The notes: generated by a model not told the origin, from the letters alone. Numbered from the stretch's first letter, positions 8,052 to 17,238 are shown. The stretch is 64,000 nt of DNA from an uncultured Saprospiraceae bacterium (GCA_938015595.1 CALLPI010000015.1:1-64000), one strand, 5' to 3'. Translations and numbers: made by a program.

Positions 8052-8764
8052 CTACAGCTGCCCGATATTTCATTGCCACAGGGCTTTGGCTAGGTTGCCT
8101 GGTGGCGGCGTTTTCACAAACGCAGTACGGCATTAGTGCGTACCTCAATTTTTCAGGTGCTCGCCTTGCAGCGAGTTCTACCCTCAACCAGCGCGCTATT
8201 GACTCTATTGAAGCCCGCGAAATCAGTAAACCTTCCTACTCAGTTGGCTTGCTGACCCAGCGGCTAGGCCAGAAAGCAGGCTTTCGCATTGGCTTGCAGT
8301 ACATGGACACCGGCTACCGCACCGTGCGCGAGCCTGTGCCCCCAGGTGCCAATGCGCCCGCAGGGGCGTTTCGCCAGCAAGTCATCTACCGCCACATCAA
8401 TCTCGAACTGCCTGCAGAACTGCTCTTTATACATGCACTCAGCGGTAAAGACCGCCTCAACTTCATGATGGGCTTTAGTGCAGCCTACATTTTGCAAAAC
8501 CGCGAAGACTACGTTTTTTTCAGCGGCGAGCGGCTCAGCCGGCAAGTTAACCGCCTGGCAACAGCCGACCTAAACCGCCTACAATTGGCTTTTCAGACTG
8601 GCATCGGCTTTCAGCACGACCTGGGCAGTAGCCTGGCAATTTTTGTGCAGCCTGCCTTCCTGTTTTGGTACACAGCCTTAGTGCAGCCTCCTGCTGAAGC
8701 CAATCGCAATTTGTACAGCATAGGCCTGAAAACCGGCATTCTCTTTCAAACCAACAATAACTGA
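8048..8764 (+). CDS. Secreted outer-membrane beta-barrel protein (porin-like)
   Basis: A 238-residue protein with a signal peptide (MTTAARYFIATGLWLGCLVAAFSQ). The body has alternating hydrophobic/polar strands ending in GLKTGILFQ, as in the PorT-like/outer membrane beta-barrel families of Bacteroidota. Its ATG overlaps the P450 stop as ATGA. An aldo/keto reductase follows after 9 bp, so the three genes are likely co-transcribed. No specific function is known. Confidence 0.65.
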   Translation: MTTAARYFIATGLWLGCLVAAFSQTQYGISAYLNFSGARLAASSTLNQRAIDSIEAREISKPSYSVGLLTQRLGQKAGFRIGLQYMDTGYRTVREPVPPGANAPAGAFRQQVIYRHINLELPAELLFIHALSGKDRLNFMMGFSAAYILQNREDYVFFSGERLSRQVNRLATADLNRLQLAFQTGIGFQHDLGSSLAIFVQPAFLFWYTALVQPPAEANRNLYSIGLKTGILFQTNNN

Positions 8765-8773
8765 AATTACTCC

Positions 8774-9757
8774 ATGGAATACAGAAGATTGGGTAAAAGC
8801 GGCCTGCAGCTCAGCGCGCTCTCGCTTGGCTCCTGGCTCACCTTCGGCAAGCAGATCGGCGACGACACGGCCGAGCAACTTATGGTAAAGGCCTATGACC
8901 AAGGCGTCAACTTTTTCGACAATGCCGAAATATACGCCCGAGGTCACTCAGAGATTGTCATGGGCAACATTCTCAAAAAAATGGGATGGGAGCGCAGCAG
9001 CTTCGTAGTGTCTAGCAAGGTTTACTTTGGCGACGGAGGCAAAAAGCCCAACCAAACCGGCCTCAACCACAAGCATATCATGGAGGCCTGCCACGCCTCC
9101 TTGCGCCGCCTGCAGGTGGAGTATATTGACCTGTACTTTTGCCACCGCCCCGATAAGCAAACACCCATAGAGGAAACTGTGCGCGCCATGAACATCCTCA
9201 TCCAGCAGGGCAAGATTTTCTACTGGGGTACTTCGGAGTGGTCGGCACAGGAAATCATGGAAGCTCACATGGTGGCCCAAAGGCTGAATCTCGCCGGCCC
9301 AGTTATGGAACAACCAGAGTACAACATGTTTCATCGCCACAAGGTGGAGGTAGAATACAGTCAGATCTACAAAACTGTAGGGCTGGGCACGACGATTTGG
9401 TCGCCGCTGGCCTCAGGGGTACTCACGACCAAGTATCTGAACGATATGCCTGCCAACACCCGCCTGGCTATGGCCGGTATGGAATGGCTCAAAAACGCTG
9501 CCCTCACGCCTGAGCGCGTCGAAAAAGCCCGACAACTCAACGAGCTGGCTAAAGAACTAAGCACCACGCTGCCCAAGCTGGCTGTAGCCTGGTGCCTGGC
9601 CAACCCCCATGTGAGCAGCGTCATCCTGGGCGCGTCTAAAGTGGCGCAACTAGAGGAAACCCTCCAATCGCTTGAGGTCGTACCTTTGTTGACAAACGAG
9701 GTCATGCAGCACATTGACACCATATTGGACAACAAGCCTGTGCCGCCGCCGTTTTGA
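8774..9757 (+). CDS. Aldo/keto reductase, voltage-gated K-channel beta-subunit-like
   Basis: A 327-residue NADPH-dependent (alpha/beta)8 reductase. The catalytic tetrad is visible as D and Y in FFDNAEIYARG, K in VVSSKVYF and H in LYFCHRPD. The LAxGxLTTKY motif (PLASGVLTTKYLND) and length match the Kv-beta/YghZ subgroup rather than xylose reductases. Members reduce aldehydes, ketones or glyoxals. It follows the P450 and barrel genes closely, which would fit oxidation/reduction of a shared substrate, but that is only context. Confidence 0.9.
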   Translation: MEYRRLGKSGLQLSALSLGSWLTFGKQIGDDTAEQLMVKAYDQGVNFFDNAEIYARGHSEIVMGNILKKMGWERSSFVVSSKVYFGDGGKKPNQTGLNHKHIMEACHASLRRLQVEYIDLYFCHRPDKQTPIEETVRAMNILIQQGKIFYWGTSEWSAQEIMEAHMVAQRLNLAGPVMEQPEYNMFHRHKVEVEYSQIYKTVGLGTTIWSPLASGVLTTKYLNDMPANTRLAMAGMEWLKNAALTPERVEKARQLNELAKELSTTLPKLAVAWCLANPHVSSVILGASKVAQLEETLQSLEVVPLLTNEVMQHIDTILDNKPVPPPF

Positions 9758-9905
9758 GGTGGGGGCAGCACCAGCAGGGGCACTGGAAAAGACAGGACTT
9801 AAGTTCAATCCGAATTTGTGTCATACCGCAGCATACTAAAGGAGCAAGCCCAGTAAAACCTTCTGGCGAAACAGGTGGTTTTGGGAAGGTTAAACAAAAC
9901 AACTC

Positions 9906-10472
9906 ATGCCTGTTGCTTCGTTCTACAAGATGCTGCTGCATTGGGCGGCGCTGTGCCTATTGGCATACATAACCTCTTGTACTTCTCGACCTGCCCCCGA
10001 CAGCCCGGAAGACTATCCGGCCTTGGTAGGCAAAACTTTTCCTGACTTTGAGCTGCCAGACCTGAATGGCCGCATGGTGCGTTGGAGCGACTTCAAAGGC
10101 CGGCCGGCCCTGGTCAATTTCTGGTTTACGCGCTGCCCGCCTTGCATAGCTGAGATGCCGCACCTCAACCAACTCAAGCGCGACTTTGCCGGAGAGGGGG
10201 TTGTATTTCTGGCTATTTCGCCTGACGACAGCCTCACTATTCGCCGTTTTTTGGACACACACACTTTCGATTTTACTATTTTGCCTAATGCAGGGGCCTA
10301 CATTCGCTTGTTTGGCAACGAATACCCGCTCAATGTGTTTGTGGACAGCAAGGGCGTCATACGCCATGCGCGCGGCGCTATTCCCACTACCTTCGACTCA
10401 CGGCATCCGCAGGGTTTCATGGACGACCGCGAGTTTCGCCGCTTTCTGGGGCGATTGGTCAGAGAAGAATGA
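9906..10472 (+). CDS. TlpA/ResA-type thiol-disulfide lipoprotein
   Basis: A 188-residue envelope thioredoxin-fold protein. A hydrophobic N-terminus ends in a lipobox-like YITSC (C25), so it is probably membrane-anchored on the periplasmic side. The AhpC-TSA/redoxin domain begins with GKTFPDFELPDLNGR and contains the redox motif CPPC (C77-C80) and the cis-Pro region (EYPLNVFVDSKG). Such proteins reduce cytochrome c apoproteins or other periplasmic disulfides. The gene is convergent with the HHH/barrel gene, 10 bp away. It lacks adjacent cytochrome-maturation genes. Confidence 0.85.
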   Translation: MPVASFYKMLLHWAALCLLAYITSCTSRPAPDSPEDYPALVGKTFPDFELPDLNGRMVRWSDFKGRPALVNFWFTRCPPCIAEMPHLNQLKRDFAGEGVVFLAISPDDSLTIRRFLDTHTFDFTILPNAGAYIRLFGNEYPLNVFVDSKGVIRHARGAIPTTFDSRHPQGFMDDREFRRFLGRLVREE

Positions 10473-10482
10473 GTCGGCGGGG

Positions 10483-12594
10483 TCAAAACTGCACTCTGAC
10501 TTGCATAGTGGCCTGAGTGCGTGCCGGGCCGCGTATTTCTTCCAGGCCGCTGCCAAACACCTTTTGGTTGGTCCAGTAAGTCTGGGAGATGCGACCTTCA
10601 AGGGTCAGTGCACGCACTGGGCGATAGCGCACATTGAGGTAAAAGCGCGAGCCTCGGTTGTAGTAGGCTGGTATGGAGAAGTTGTACAGCAGGTTGTTTT
10701 CGTAGGCGTAGAAGCGTACGGCATAGCCATCAGTGTCAAACAGCGCAAAGCGCGCCGTAAACGACAACGGAAAATCCATTGGCCTGAAGAGAATATCCTG
10801 ATAGAGTGACATACCGCGGCTGAGGGTGCCAGAGCCATTGTCGAAGCTGCCTAAATCAAGGCGGGTGCGCAGCTCTAGCGACTTGTGCACCTGATGCGCA
10901 ATATGAAAACGCCCCTGCATCAGACGAGTAGCGGTGAGGTAGTCTATCGGCGCGGTGTTGTTGTGGAAGTTGAGTTCTTTGTTTTCCTGGCGAAACTCGG
11001 CAAATATAGTGAGCTTGCGCTTAATGACATACGTAAGCCGCATCCGGTATTCATAGCCACGCGAAGGCGCATCGGCGTTGAAACGCAGCCAGGGATGGCG
11101 CCAGACGTCAAAGTACGCGTTGAGGGTAAATCCGCGCAGGGGGCGTATTTCCAGCCCCATGTAGAGACCTTCTTCGTTGCGTACGCCGCTGCTTTCGCCG
11201 AAGGCGTCGCCGGTGAGCGTCTGAAAGTTGCGGGCGTAGTAGCGATGGAGCAGGGCGAGGTCGGCTTTGCGGTCTAATCCTACGATAACGCCGTTGAGCA
11301 TGGCCACAGCGCCGTTGTCGCTGAGGGCATTTTCGCCAAAGAAGTGAATATTGCGCCACATCAGGCCGTAGTCGAACGAAGCGTTCAGCAGTTGGCTACC
11401 GGAGAAGTAGTACCGGGCATAGGGCTGGGTGCGCGGGCTGATGCTCTTATCAAATAACGTATATACAGTGTTGATAGCCAAGTGATGGTTATTGTGCTTC
11501 CACTTTAGCGAAGCACCAGCGTTGGATTGCAGCACGGCATTTTTGTCTTCTATTTCAGAGCGGGTGCGGTGTAGGCCACTGAGATTGAGGGCGGTAAATT
11601 CGCGTACTTGAGGGTCGAAGCCTTCCTCTATTTCGGTGGAGTCGGGTTGGATGAGGTTGCCGCTGCGGCGGGCGCGCGAAGCAAAGATAGTCACTTCCAG
11701 ATTGCCGAGCAGTGCCAGTTGGGCGGCGACGCCTCTGAGGAAGGCAGCTTCGTTTACAGACGTGTAAGGGCGCAGTACACGACCACTGCGCTTAATACCC
11801 ACAGTAGCAATGGTTTTGCCGTAGTTGAAGCCAGTGAGCATGATGAGGCCTTGGCCAAAACTGACGGCATAGTCGCCCAGTACTACCGCCTTGATGGTGC
11901 GGTTGTAATTGCGCAGCGCCACATGGGCCGAGTAGAAATCGAAGCCATGGGGGTTGCTGCCGCGAAAGAATTCTTCGCCGCGGTCTTTTTCGGCGGTGAA
12001 GCCAAAGCTTAGACGTGTGCCGTAGGCGTGTCGAAAGCGCACATAATACTGGTTGGGGTCGCCCAGATATCGGTTTTCACCAGGGCGATTGGGCGGGGTG
12101 AAGCCCTTTTGCGTTTCGAGTACTCGTGCCCAGCGCAGGTAGAGCTCGTTGACGCCGTCGCGGAGCATTTCGCGGATGGAGACTTGGTAGTCATCCAGGG
12201 CGCCGCCCACAGTTACAAAGGGTTGAAGCAAACGGATGAGTTCGGGGGTGAAGCCACGTACAGATTGGAGTTCATAGATGGAGATGAGTTCGCCGGTGAG
12301 GCGGCGGTGTTCCAGCAGGGCGGCAATTTGGACATCATTGAGCAGGCGGAGTTCGCGCAGGTCTTGTTCGTCAGCTTTATTGAGGTTGAGGGGTTTGCGG
12401 CGGTAATCATCTAGGGCTTCAAAGAGGGTGTTGAAATCCTCCAGCCCCTCGGCATCGGTATTTTGCAAGATGTCTTCCAGTTGGTCGGTATTGGCTTCAG
12501 GAGCAGGTGGCGCCACAATGGTATCAGACGGGATTTGAGCGCGCAACAAAATGGGGATCAGGCAAAGCAGAAGGGCAAAGATGCAGTGGCGCAT
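10483..12594 (-). CDS. Helix-hairpin-helix outer-membrane protein
   Basis: A 703-residue protein with a signal peptide (MRHCIFALLLCLIPILLRAQ). ComEA-like helix-hairpin-helix segments lie at about residues 65-130: KPLNLNKADEQDLRELRLLNDVQI, then a second hairpin in GELISIYELQSVRGFTPELI. A long barrel-like region rich in R/Y/F strands follows, ending in TMQVRVQF. This architecture recurs in Bacteroidota and is usually annotated only as helix-hairpin-helix domain-containing protein. HHH domains commonly bind DNA, so a role in DNA handling at the outer membrane is possible but unproven. TACATTTG at 12622-12615 is a fitting -7 element. Confidence 0.75.
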   Translation of the reverse strand: MRHCIFALLLCLIPILLRAQIPSDTIVAPPAPEANTDQLEDILQNTDAEGLEDFNTLFEALDDYRRKPLNLNKADEQDLRELRLLNDVQIAALLEHRRLTGELISIYELQSVRGFTPELIRLLQPFVTVGGALDDYQVSIREMLRDGVNELYLRWARVLETQKGFTPPNRPGENRYLGDPNQYYVRFRHAYGTRLSFGFTAEKDRGEEFFRGSNPHGFDFYSAHVALRNYNRTIKAVVLGDYAVSFGQGLIMLTGFNYGKTIATVGIKRSGRVLRPYTSVNEAAFLRGVAAQLALLGNLEVTIFASRARRSGNLIQPDSTEIEEGFDPQVREFTALNLSGLHRTRSEIEDKNAVLQSNAGASLKWKHNNHHLAINTVYTLFDKSISPRTQPYARYYFSGSQLLNASFDYGLMWRNIHFFGENALSDNGAVAMLNGVIVGLDRKADLALLHRYYARNFQTLTGDAFGESSGVRNEEGLYMGLEIRPLRGFTLNAYFDVWRHPWLRFNADAPSRGYEYRMRLTYVIKRKLTIFAEFRQENKELNFHNNTAPIDYLTATRLMQGRFHIAHQVHKSLELRTRLDLGSFDNGSGTLSRGMSLYQDILFRPMDFPLSFTARFALFDTDGYAVRFYAYENNLLYNFSIPAYYNRGSRFYLNVRYRPVRALTLEGRISQTYWTNQKVFGSGLEEIRGPARTQATMQVRVQF

Positions 12595-13069
12595 GGTACG
12601 GCGGAATTGCTAAGCAAATGTAGCGTTTTTTCCAATGCGCCGAGGCGTTCTCCGGCTTTTGCAAAATTGCGGATGCGGCATTTTGTTTTTTCAATAAAAG
12701 TCGTACATTAGCTCACTGATATGCTCTGCATGTGAAATGCCTGTGTAAATCGCTGTGTAATTTGAACTCTAATTAATTGACAAAAAGCACATTGCGTTAG
12801 TTTTGGCCCGGGTGGGCAGCACAGTAAGTGCAACTTTTGTACTTCTGTTTTCATCTGGGTCAGTGTTATTTTGCAGTGCAAAAACGTAGGATTTAACCTC
12901 ATCCTGCGCACGGCGTATCAGCTCGGAGGCAACTTATCTACACAACGAGGCGCCTGGTGCGGCCACCGGCGGCTCATCTCTATGGTCCCAAATATGATTG
13001 GCGGCTGGCTCAAGAAGCTTTGACTCAGCCCAAGTAGCGTATTGTCAAACCTTCAAATATATGTTGTAT
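12595..13069. other. Divergent intergenic region
   Basis: About 470 bp between the HHH protein and the PorG-like gene. It should hold promoters for both: a -7-like TACATTTG on the minus strand (12622-12615) supports the left gene. Short frames here have no signal peptide or family motif. No tRNA-like fold was seen. Confidence 0.4.
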
Positions 13070-13744
13070 ATGAGAACTACCCTTTTACTCACTCTTCTGG
13101 CGATTGTTGTATCGGGAGCATGGGGGCAGCGCGCCAGCGAAGCTGGCTTTTTCTTAGGCGTAGCCAACTACCAGGGCGATCTGGCCCAGACGCCAGTCAC
13201 CATCAGCGAAACCAATCCTGCCGTGGGCGTGTTCTACCAGCGCTTTCTCGATCCGCAATGGGGCATTAAAGTTTCTGCCAGCACCGGCAAAATATCCGGC
13301 AACGACAGAAACCTCGACCCGATTATTTTGCGCGACCGCGATTGGTCTTTTACCGCACAAGCCTGGGAATTTGCTGGCCACTTGCAGTTTCATCCCTGGG
13401 GTCAGGCTCGATTCGACCAAGTGGGGCGTTTGCGCCGCAGCTTTTCGCCTTATGGTTCAGTGGGTCTTGGCCTCGTGTTTGCCAAGTCGCGCATTGTAGC
13501 GCCAGCCGATGACTTATACAGAGTGAATGAGCCTAATGACCGAGATGTATTTTTTTCCGTTCCTATTTCGGGCGGACTGCGCTATGTGGTTTCTGAAAAA
13601 CTGACTATTTATGGGGAGTTTGGTACGCGCGCTACTTTTTCTGACTATCTGGACGGCGTCAGTCGCAACGGCAACTCTAATGCTAAGGATTGGCTAATGT
13701 TTGGCGGCATTGGCATCACCTACAATTTCATGGCAGAGTATTGA
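13070..13744 (+). CDS. DUF6089 / PorG-like outer-membrane barrel protein
   Basis: A 224-residue predicted 8-strand beta-barrel with signal peptide (MRTTLLLTLLAIVVSGAWGQ). The pattern FFLGVANYQGDLAQ near the mature N-terminus, the central DRDWSF and LQFHPWG, and the final FGGIGITYNF fit DUF6089, the family of the T9SS lipoprotein/barrel PorG and its relatives. ATG 13070 is preferred to the in-frame ATGs and GTG upstream because it starts a clean signal sequence. PorG is part of the PorK/PorN/PorG trans-envelope ring in P. gingivalis, but this protein is a family-level match and might have another role. Confidence 0.65.
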   Translation: MRTTLLLTLLAIVVSGAWGQRASEAGFFLGVANYQGDLAQTPVTISETNPAVGVFYQRFLDPQWGIKVSASTGKISGNDRNLDPIILRDRDWSFTAQAWEFAGHLQFHPWGQARFDQVGRLRRSFSPYGSVGLGLVFAKSRIVAPADDLYRVNEPNDRDVFFSVPISGGLRYVVSEKLTIYGEFGTRATFSDYLDGVSRNGNSNAKDWLMFGGIGITYNFMAEY

Positions 13745-13826
13745 GGCGTGCCTCTGGCCACAGCCGAAAAAAATTCCATCTTTGTGCCAATTTAAACTTG
13801 CATTAGGTAGTTTTATACCGAGCAAC

Positions 13827-13872
13827 GCCAAGTTTTGTGCATGATTTGCAGATATTGTGCACAAAACTTGGC
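13827..13872. repeat. Dispersed palindromic repeat, copy 1
   Basis: Perfect 15-bp arms GCCAAGTTTTGTGCA (13827-13841) and TGCACAAAACTTGGC (13858-13872) enclose 16 bp. A near-identical element with the same arm length and spacer lies at 46683-46728. Similarity extends about 15 bp further left (TTATA.C.AGCAA). It sits 34 bp upstream of the lytic transglycosylase ATG, so it may also act as an operator, mRNA hairpin or terminator for the upstream gene. Confidence 0.85.
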
Positions 13873-13905
13873 TAGCCGAATTACTTAGTGCAAACTTCTA
13901 CCGCC

Positions 13906-14865
13906 ATGCCTCGAAAGTTTTTGTATGTATATTCCATCGTAGTCACGCTGCTCCTAATGGGCGTGCTGTTTCTAGCCTATTCGGATGTGATGCAGCGCGT
14001 GCCCGATCCGGATAATGATATCAATACCGTGCATCGAGGTTCAAGCAGCCATCGGGAGGCTACCCAACTTCTGCCGCAAAACGTCCGCCCCATTTCCCTG
14101 AACCGGCCCTTTGACTTTGCCGGCGAACCCCTGCCCATGGATAATTTTGACGTGCGCGAGCGGCTAGACCGCGAACTCACCGTTAATGCCTACACCCACG
14201 GCACCACCTTGCTCAATCTCAAGAGTACCTATCGCTATTTCCCGCTCTTTGAAAAAGTGCTCAAGGAAAATGGCATTCCCGATGACTTCAAGTATGCCGC
14301 TGTGGCGGAGAGCAACCTGCGCAATGCGGTGTCGCCTGCCGGTGCAAGAGGTATATGGCAGATCATGGCACCTACCGCCCGGCAGTACGGTCTGGAAATC
14401 ACTGAAGAAGTGGACGAGCGCTACCATCCAGAGAAGGCTACCCAAGTTGCCTGCAAACTGCTCAAGGACTACTACCGGCAGTTTGGCAACTGGACGCTTA
14501 CGGCAGCCGCCTACAACATAGGTGGCCCCCGCTTAGCGCGCGAAAAAAACGCCCAGAAAGGCAGCACTTTCTACGATTTACACCTGAACGAAGAAACCAG
14601 TCGCTATGTATTTCGCTTAGTGGCCATCAAAGAGATCCTGGCCAATCCCAAGGCCTATGGTTTTGTATTGGAAGACGAGGAGGGCTACTCACCCCTGGAT
14701 CAGTACAAAATAGTGGAAGTGAACTCCTCCATTCCCAACCTGGCCGAATTTGCCCAGCAGCACGGCATCAGCTATCGCATGCTCAAGGTGTATAACCCAT
14801 GGCTTATAGCCAGTAGTCTGACCAATAAAACCGGCAAAACCTACCAGATTCGCATACCTAGGTGA
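13906..14865 (+). CDS. Lytic transglycosylase (MltD-like) with LysM-like C-terminus
   Basis: A 319-residue murein hydrolase that should cleave MurNAc-GlcNAc bonds with 1,6-anhydro product formation. One N-terminal hydrophobic segment (~residues 8-25) acts as signal or anchor. The SLT family-1 domain is clear: AVAESNLRNAVSPAGARGIWQIM with catalytic E135, then WTLTAAAYNIGGPR. The C-terminal ~50 residues (YKIVEVNSSIPNLAEFAQQHG..LKVYNPWL) resemble LysM. ATG 13906 is preferred over the in-frame GTG at 13888. Palindrome copy 1 lies immediately upstream, and a glucosaminidase gene follows. Confidence 0.9.
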   Translation: MPRKFLYVYSIVVTLLLMGVLFLAYSDVMQRVPDPDNDINTVHRGSSSHREATQLLPQNVRPISLNRPFDFAGEPLPMDNFDVRERLDRELTVNAYTHGTTLLNLKSTYRYFPLFEKVLKENGIPDDFKYAAVAESNLRNAVSPAGARGIWQIMAPTARQYGLEITEEVDERYHPEKATQVACKLLKDYYRQFGNWTLTAAAYNIGGPRLAREKNAQKGSTFYDLHLNEETSRYVFRLVAIKEILANPKAYGFVLEDEEGYSPLDQYKIVEVNSSIPNLAEFAQQHGISYRMLKVYNPWLIASSLTNKTGKTYQIRIPR

Positions 14866-14956
14866 CCGGTTTTTGTTAACAATTCCCCAAAACCTTGCCT
14901 TTCTCTGCATAATTTTGCGAGTGCTTGCGTTTTGCAGCCAATCAAAACCGCATACC

Positions 14957-16438
14957 ATGTCGTACCAAAGGATGAAATCAACCCATATCTCTCTGGTTGT
15001 TTTTTGTATTGGTTTAGCGTATATCCTCTCGCCTGCTCAGGACTTTCGCCAGGCTTACATTGATCAGTATAAAGACATTGCTATACAGGAAATGGAGCGC
15101 GCTGGCGTACCAGCCAGTATCAAACTAGCACAGGCTATTCTTGAATCTGACTACGGACGCAGTGATTTGGCACGCCGAGCCAACAACCACTTTGGCATCA
15201 AATGCGGCGCCAACTGGACAGGCCGCGAGTACTACAAAGAAGACGATGACTACGACGCCAATGGCAGGCTCATCAAGTCTTGTTTTCGAGTGTATCGCAG
15301 CGCTGAGGCTTCCTTCATTGCGCATTCGGAATTTCTGCGCGATCCTGCCAAAGAAGACCGCTACGGATTCCTCTTTCGCCTGGATCCCACCGACTATAAA
15401 AGCTGGGCGCGCGGCCTCAAGCGTGCTGGATACGCCACCGCAGCCAACTACGGCGAACGCCTTATTGGCATTATTGAAAGTTTCCAACTATACCAGTACG
15501 ACCGCTTGGGGCAAACGCCCATAGTAGATGTAACTGTACCTGACCGCCCAGCCAATAACACGGCCTCTGGCTATAACAATGACGTACGCTTTGTTCTCTC
15601 TGCCGACAACGAAACGGTGTCTACCATTGCTCGCCGCACAGATGTATCACTCAGCCAGCTCATTAAGTACAATGAACAACTCACTGACGGCGAGCAGCGA
15701 TTGGCCGAAGGCACGGTAGTCTATCTACAGCCCAAGCGAAACTCATATCGCGGCCGCGCCGACCACCACTTCGTCAAGGAAGGCGAAACCATGTTTGACA
15801 TCTCCCAGCTCTACGGCGTAAAGCTCAGCAAACTGCTGCAGCGCAACCGCATGAGTAAAGGAATGGAGCCGGCAACTGGCCAGCGCATCAAGCTGCGTGG
15901 CGGCAGAGTAAAACAACGTCCGGCCTTGCAAGGGGAAACGCCTATGCTACCCAACAACAATGGCAGCCCCATACCAGACGTACTCCCAACCCCTGCTCCT
16001 ACTACGCCTCCGGATAACACTACGCCAATCCCTACGCCTGCTCCACCGGCTACACCCAGCCCTGCTCGCGAGCCAGTTATTCGCCCTGGCAATCCGCCAG
16101 CTACCACAGCGCCCAATACTTCTCCTGCTGCGCCGCCATCCAACAATCCGTCGGCGCCCGCACCACCAACAGAAGCAAGCCCCGAACCTCCGGCGCCGCC
16201 CACCCTAGATGCACCTGTGCGCCCGCAAGAGCCACCCTCACAGCCTAACCCAACCGCATCCTCCTCAGCTACCCCGCCGCCTGCGCCTGCAGGGCAGCCC
16301 GTGTTTCATGTAGTGGAGCGCGGCGATACCTTGTGGAACATATCGCAGCGCTACGGCACCACGGTAGCCGAACTGCGCCGCCTCAACAATTTGCGCAACG
16401 ACCAAATTCAACTTGGGCAACGCCTGAGAGTGAAGTAG
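14957..16438 (+). CDS. Glucosaminidase-domain protein with LysM domains and Pro-rich linker
   Basis: A 493-residue secreted murein hydrolase. After a signal sequence (IS..LVVFCIGLAYILSPAQ), residues ~30-185 form an FlgJ/AcmA-type N-acetylglucosaminidase domain with IKLAQAILESDYG (E63 catalytic) and NNHFGIKC. Residues ~215-310 contain two LysM-like repeats (TVSTIARRTDVSLSQL; GETMFDISQLYGVKLSKL). A proline/threonine/alanine-rich linker of about 120 residues follows, and a textbook LysM closes the protein (HVVERGDTLWNISQRYG). TAATTTTG at 14910-14917 is a possible -7 element. Starts at 14957 and 14972 are both possible. Confidence 0.88.
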   Translation: MSYQRMKSTHISLVVFCIGLAYILSPAQDFRQAYIDQYKDIAIQEMERAGVPASIKLAQAILESDYGRSDLARRANNHFGIKCGANWTGREYYKEDDDYDANGRLIKSCFRVYRSAEASFIAHSEFLRDPAKEDRYGFLFRLDPTDYKSWARGLKRAGYATAANYGERLIGIIESFQLYQYDRLGQTPIVDVTVPDRPANNTASGYNNDVRFVLSADNETVSTIARRTDVSLSQLIKYNEQLTDGEQRLAEGTVVYLQPKRNSYRGRADHHFVKEGETMFDISQLYGVKLSKLLQRNRMSKGMEPATGQRIKLRGGRVKQRPALQGETPMLPNNNGSPIPDVLPTPAPTTPPDNTTPIPTPAPPATPSPAREPVIRPGNPPATTAPNTSPAAPPSNNPSAPAPPTEASPEPPAPPTLDAPVRPQEPPSQPNPTASSSATPPPAPAGQPVFHVVERGDTLWNISQRYGTTVAELRRLNNLRNDQIQLGQRLRVK

Positions 16439-16449
16439 CAGTTTTTGGC

Positions 16450-16457
16450 TATCTTTG
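16450..16457 (+). promoter_or_regulatory. -7 promoter element TATCTTTG
   Basis: A perfect TAnnTTTG match 22 bp before the ATG at 16480. No TTTG is found at the expected 19-21 bp upstream, so only the -7 half is supported. Confidence 0.4.
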
Positions 16458-16479
16458 CCCTGTCAATTCAATTTCTGCT

Positions 16480-17238
16480 ATGAACAAATTCTCGTTGCAT
16501 CTCATAGTGCTGGCTATTCTTAGCCTTGGCACACTCATGCCAGTTGGTTTGCAGGCGCAAGGCTCGGTATTTGGTATCAAAGGAGGCCCCAGTATAGGCG
16601 TGCAAAACTGGGGCGGTTCGTTCCAGCAAGACCCCATGTTTCGCTATCATGCCGCTATATTTGTAGAATCCTTGCCGGAGGCTAATCAGTGGTCGCTCTA
16701 TGCACAGGCGGGATATCACCCCCGTGGCAGCGCCATTCGCCGCCGGCGCTTCATTGATGTGATTAGCGGCAACCCCGTAATTCCACCTACCGATGTGTTT
16801 CTCTTTCACAATGCAGCGCTGGTTTTGGGCGCCAAGCAGAAGTTTGACCTTGGTGTGAGCAACAAATGGTTTTACTCCTTCGGTATCCGCGGAGAATATA
16901 CCTTTGATACTAATCTGGACATCTACACGCGGTTCAACGAGCAGTTTCCTGCATTTTCTATTTATCCATACGACGACAAGTTTTACATTAACGAGTTCAA
17001 CTATGGATTCAGTGGCGGTGCTGGCCTGGAGTTTCAGTTTTCGGAGTTCATCGGTGCATCACTGGAGTTTGCGGTCAATCCTGATTTTTCTTTCCAGTAT
17101 CGGCAGCCGGCCGTGCCCAACATACGCGATCCCTGGACGGGGCAGAATACCACCATTCCTGAAAGGCGCATTCGCAACATCACTTTTGAGCTGAGCCTGG
17201 GATTTCGCTTTTTGCGCAAGGTGGAGTACGTTGACTGA
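16480..17238 (+). CDS. Outer-membrane beta-barrel protein (PorT-like)
   Basis: A 252-residue protein with a signal peptide (MNKFSLHLIVLAILSLG...LQAQ) and repeated amphipathic strands such as SVFGIKGGPSIGVQNW, YSFGIRGEYTFD, FSGGAGLEFQF and ELSLGFRFLRK. This is the outer-membrane beta-barrel fold widespread in Bacteroidota. ATG 16480 gives the signal peptide; the frame is open upstream to 16333, within the preceding gene. The next gene, lptB, is 32 bp downstream, so the two may share a transcript. No specific ligand or activity is indicated. Confidence 0.7.
   Translation: MNKFSLHLIVLAILSLGTLMPVGLQAQGSVFGIKGGPSIGVQNWGGSFQQDPMFRYHAAIFVESLPEANQWSLYAQAGYHPRGSAIRRRRFIDVISGNPVIPPTDVFLFHNAALVLGAKQKFDLGVSNKWFYSFGIRGEYTFDTNLDIYTRFNEQFPAFSIYPYDDKFYINEFNYGFSGGAGLEFQFSEFIGASLEFAVNPDFSFQYRQPAVPNIRDPWTGQNTTIPERRIRNITFELSLGFRFLRKVEYVD

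Noticed and set aside
12708..12911. Small minus-strand frame between the HHH and PorG-like genes
   Set aside because: No signal peptide, domain or codon bias, and it lies in a region expected to hold promoters.
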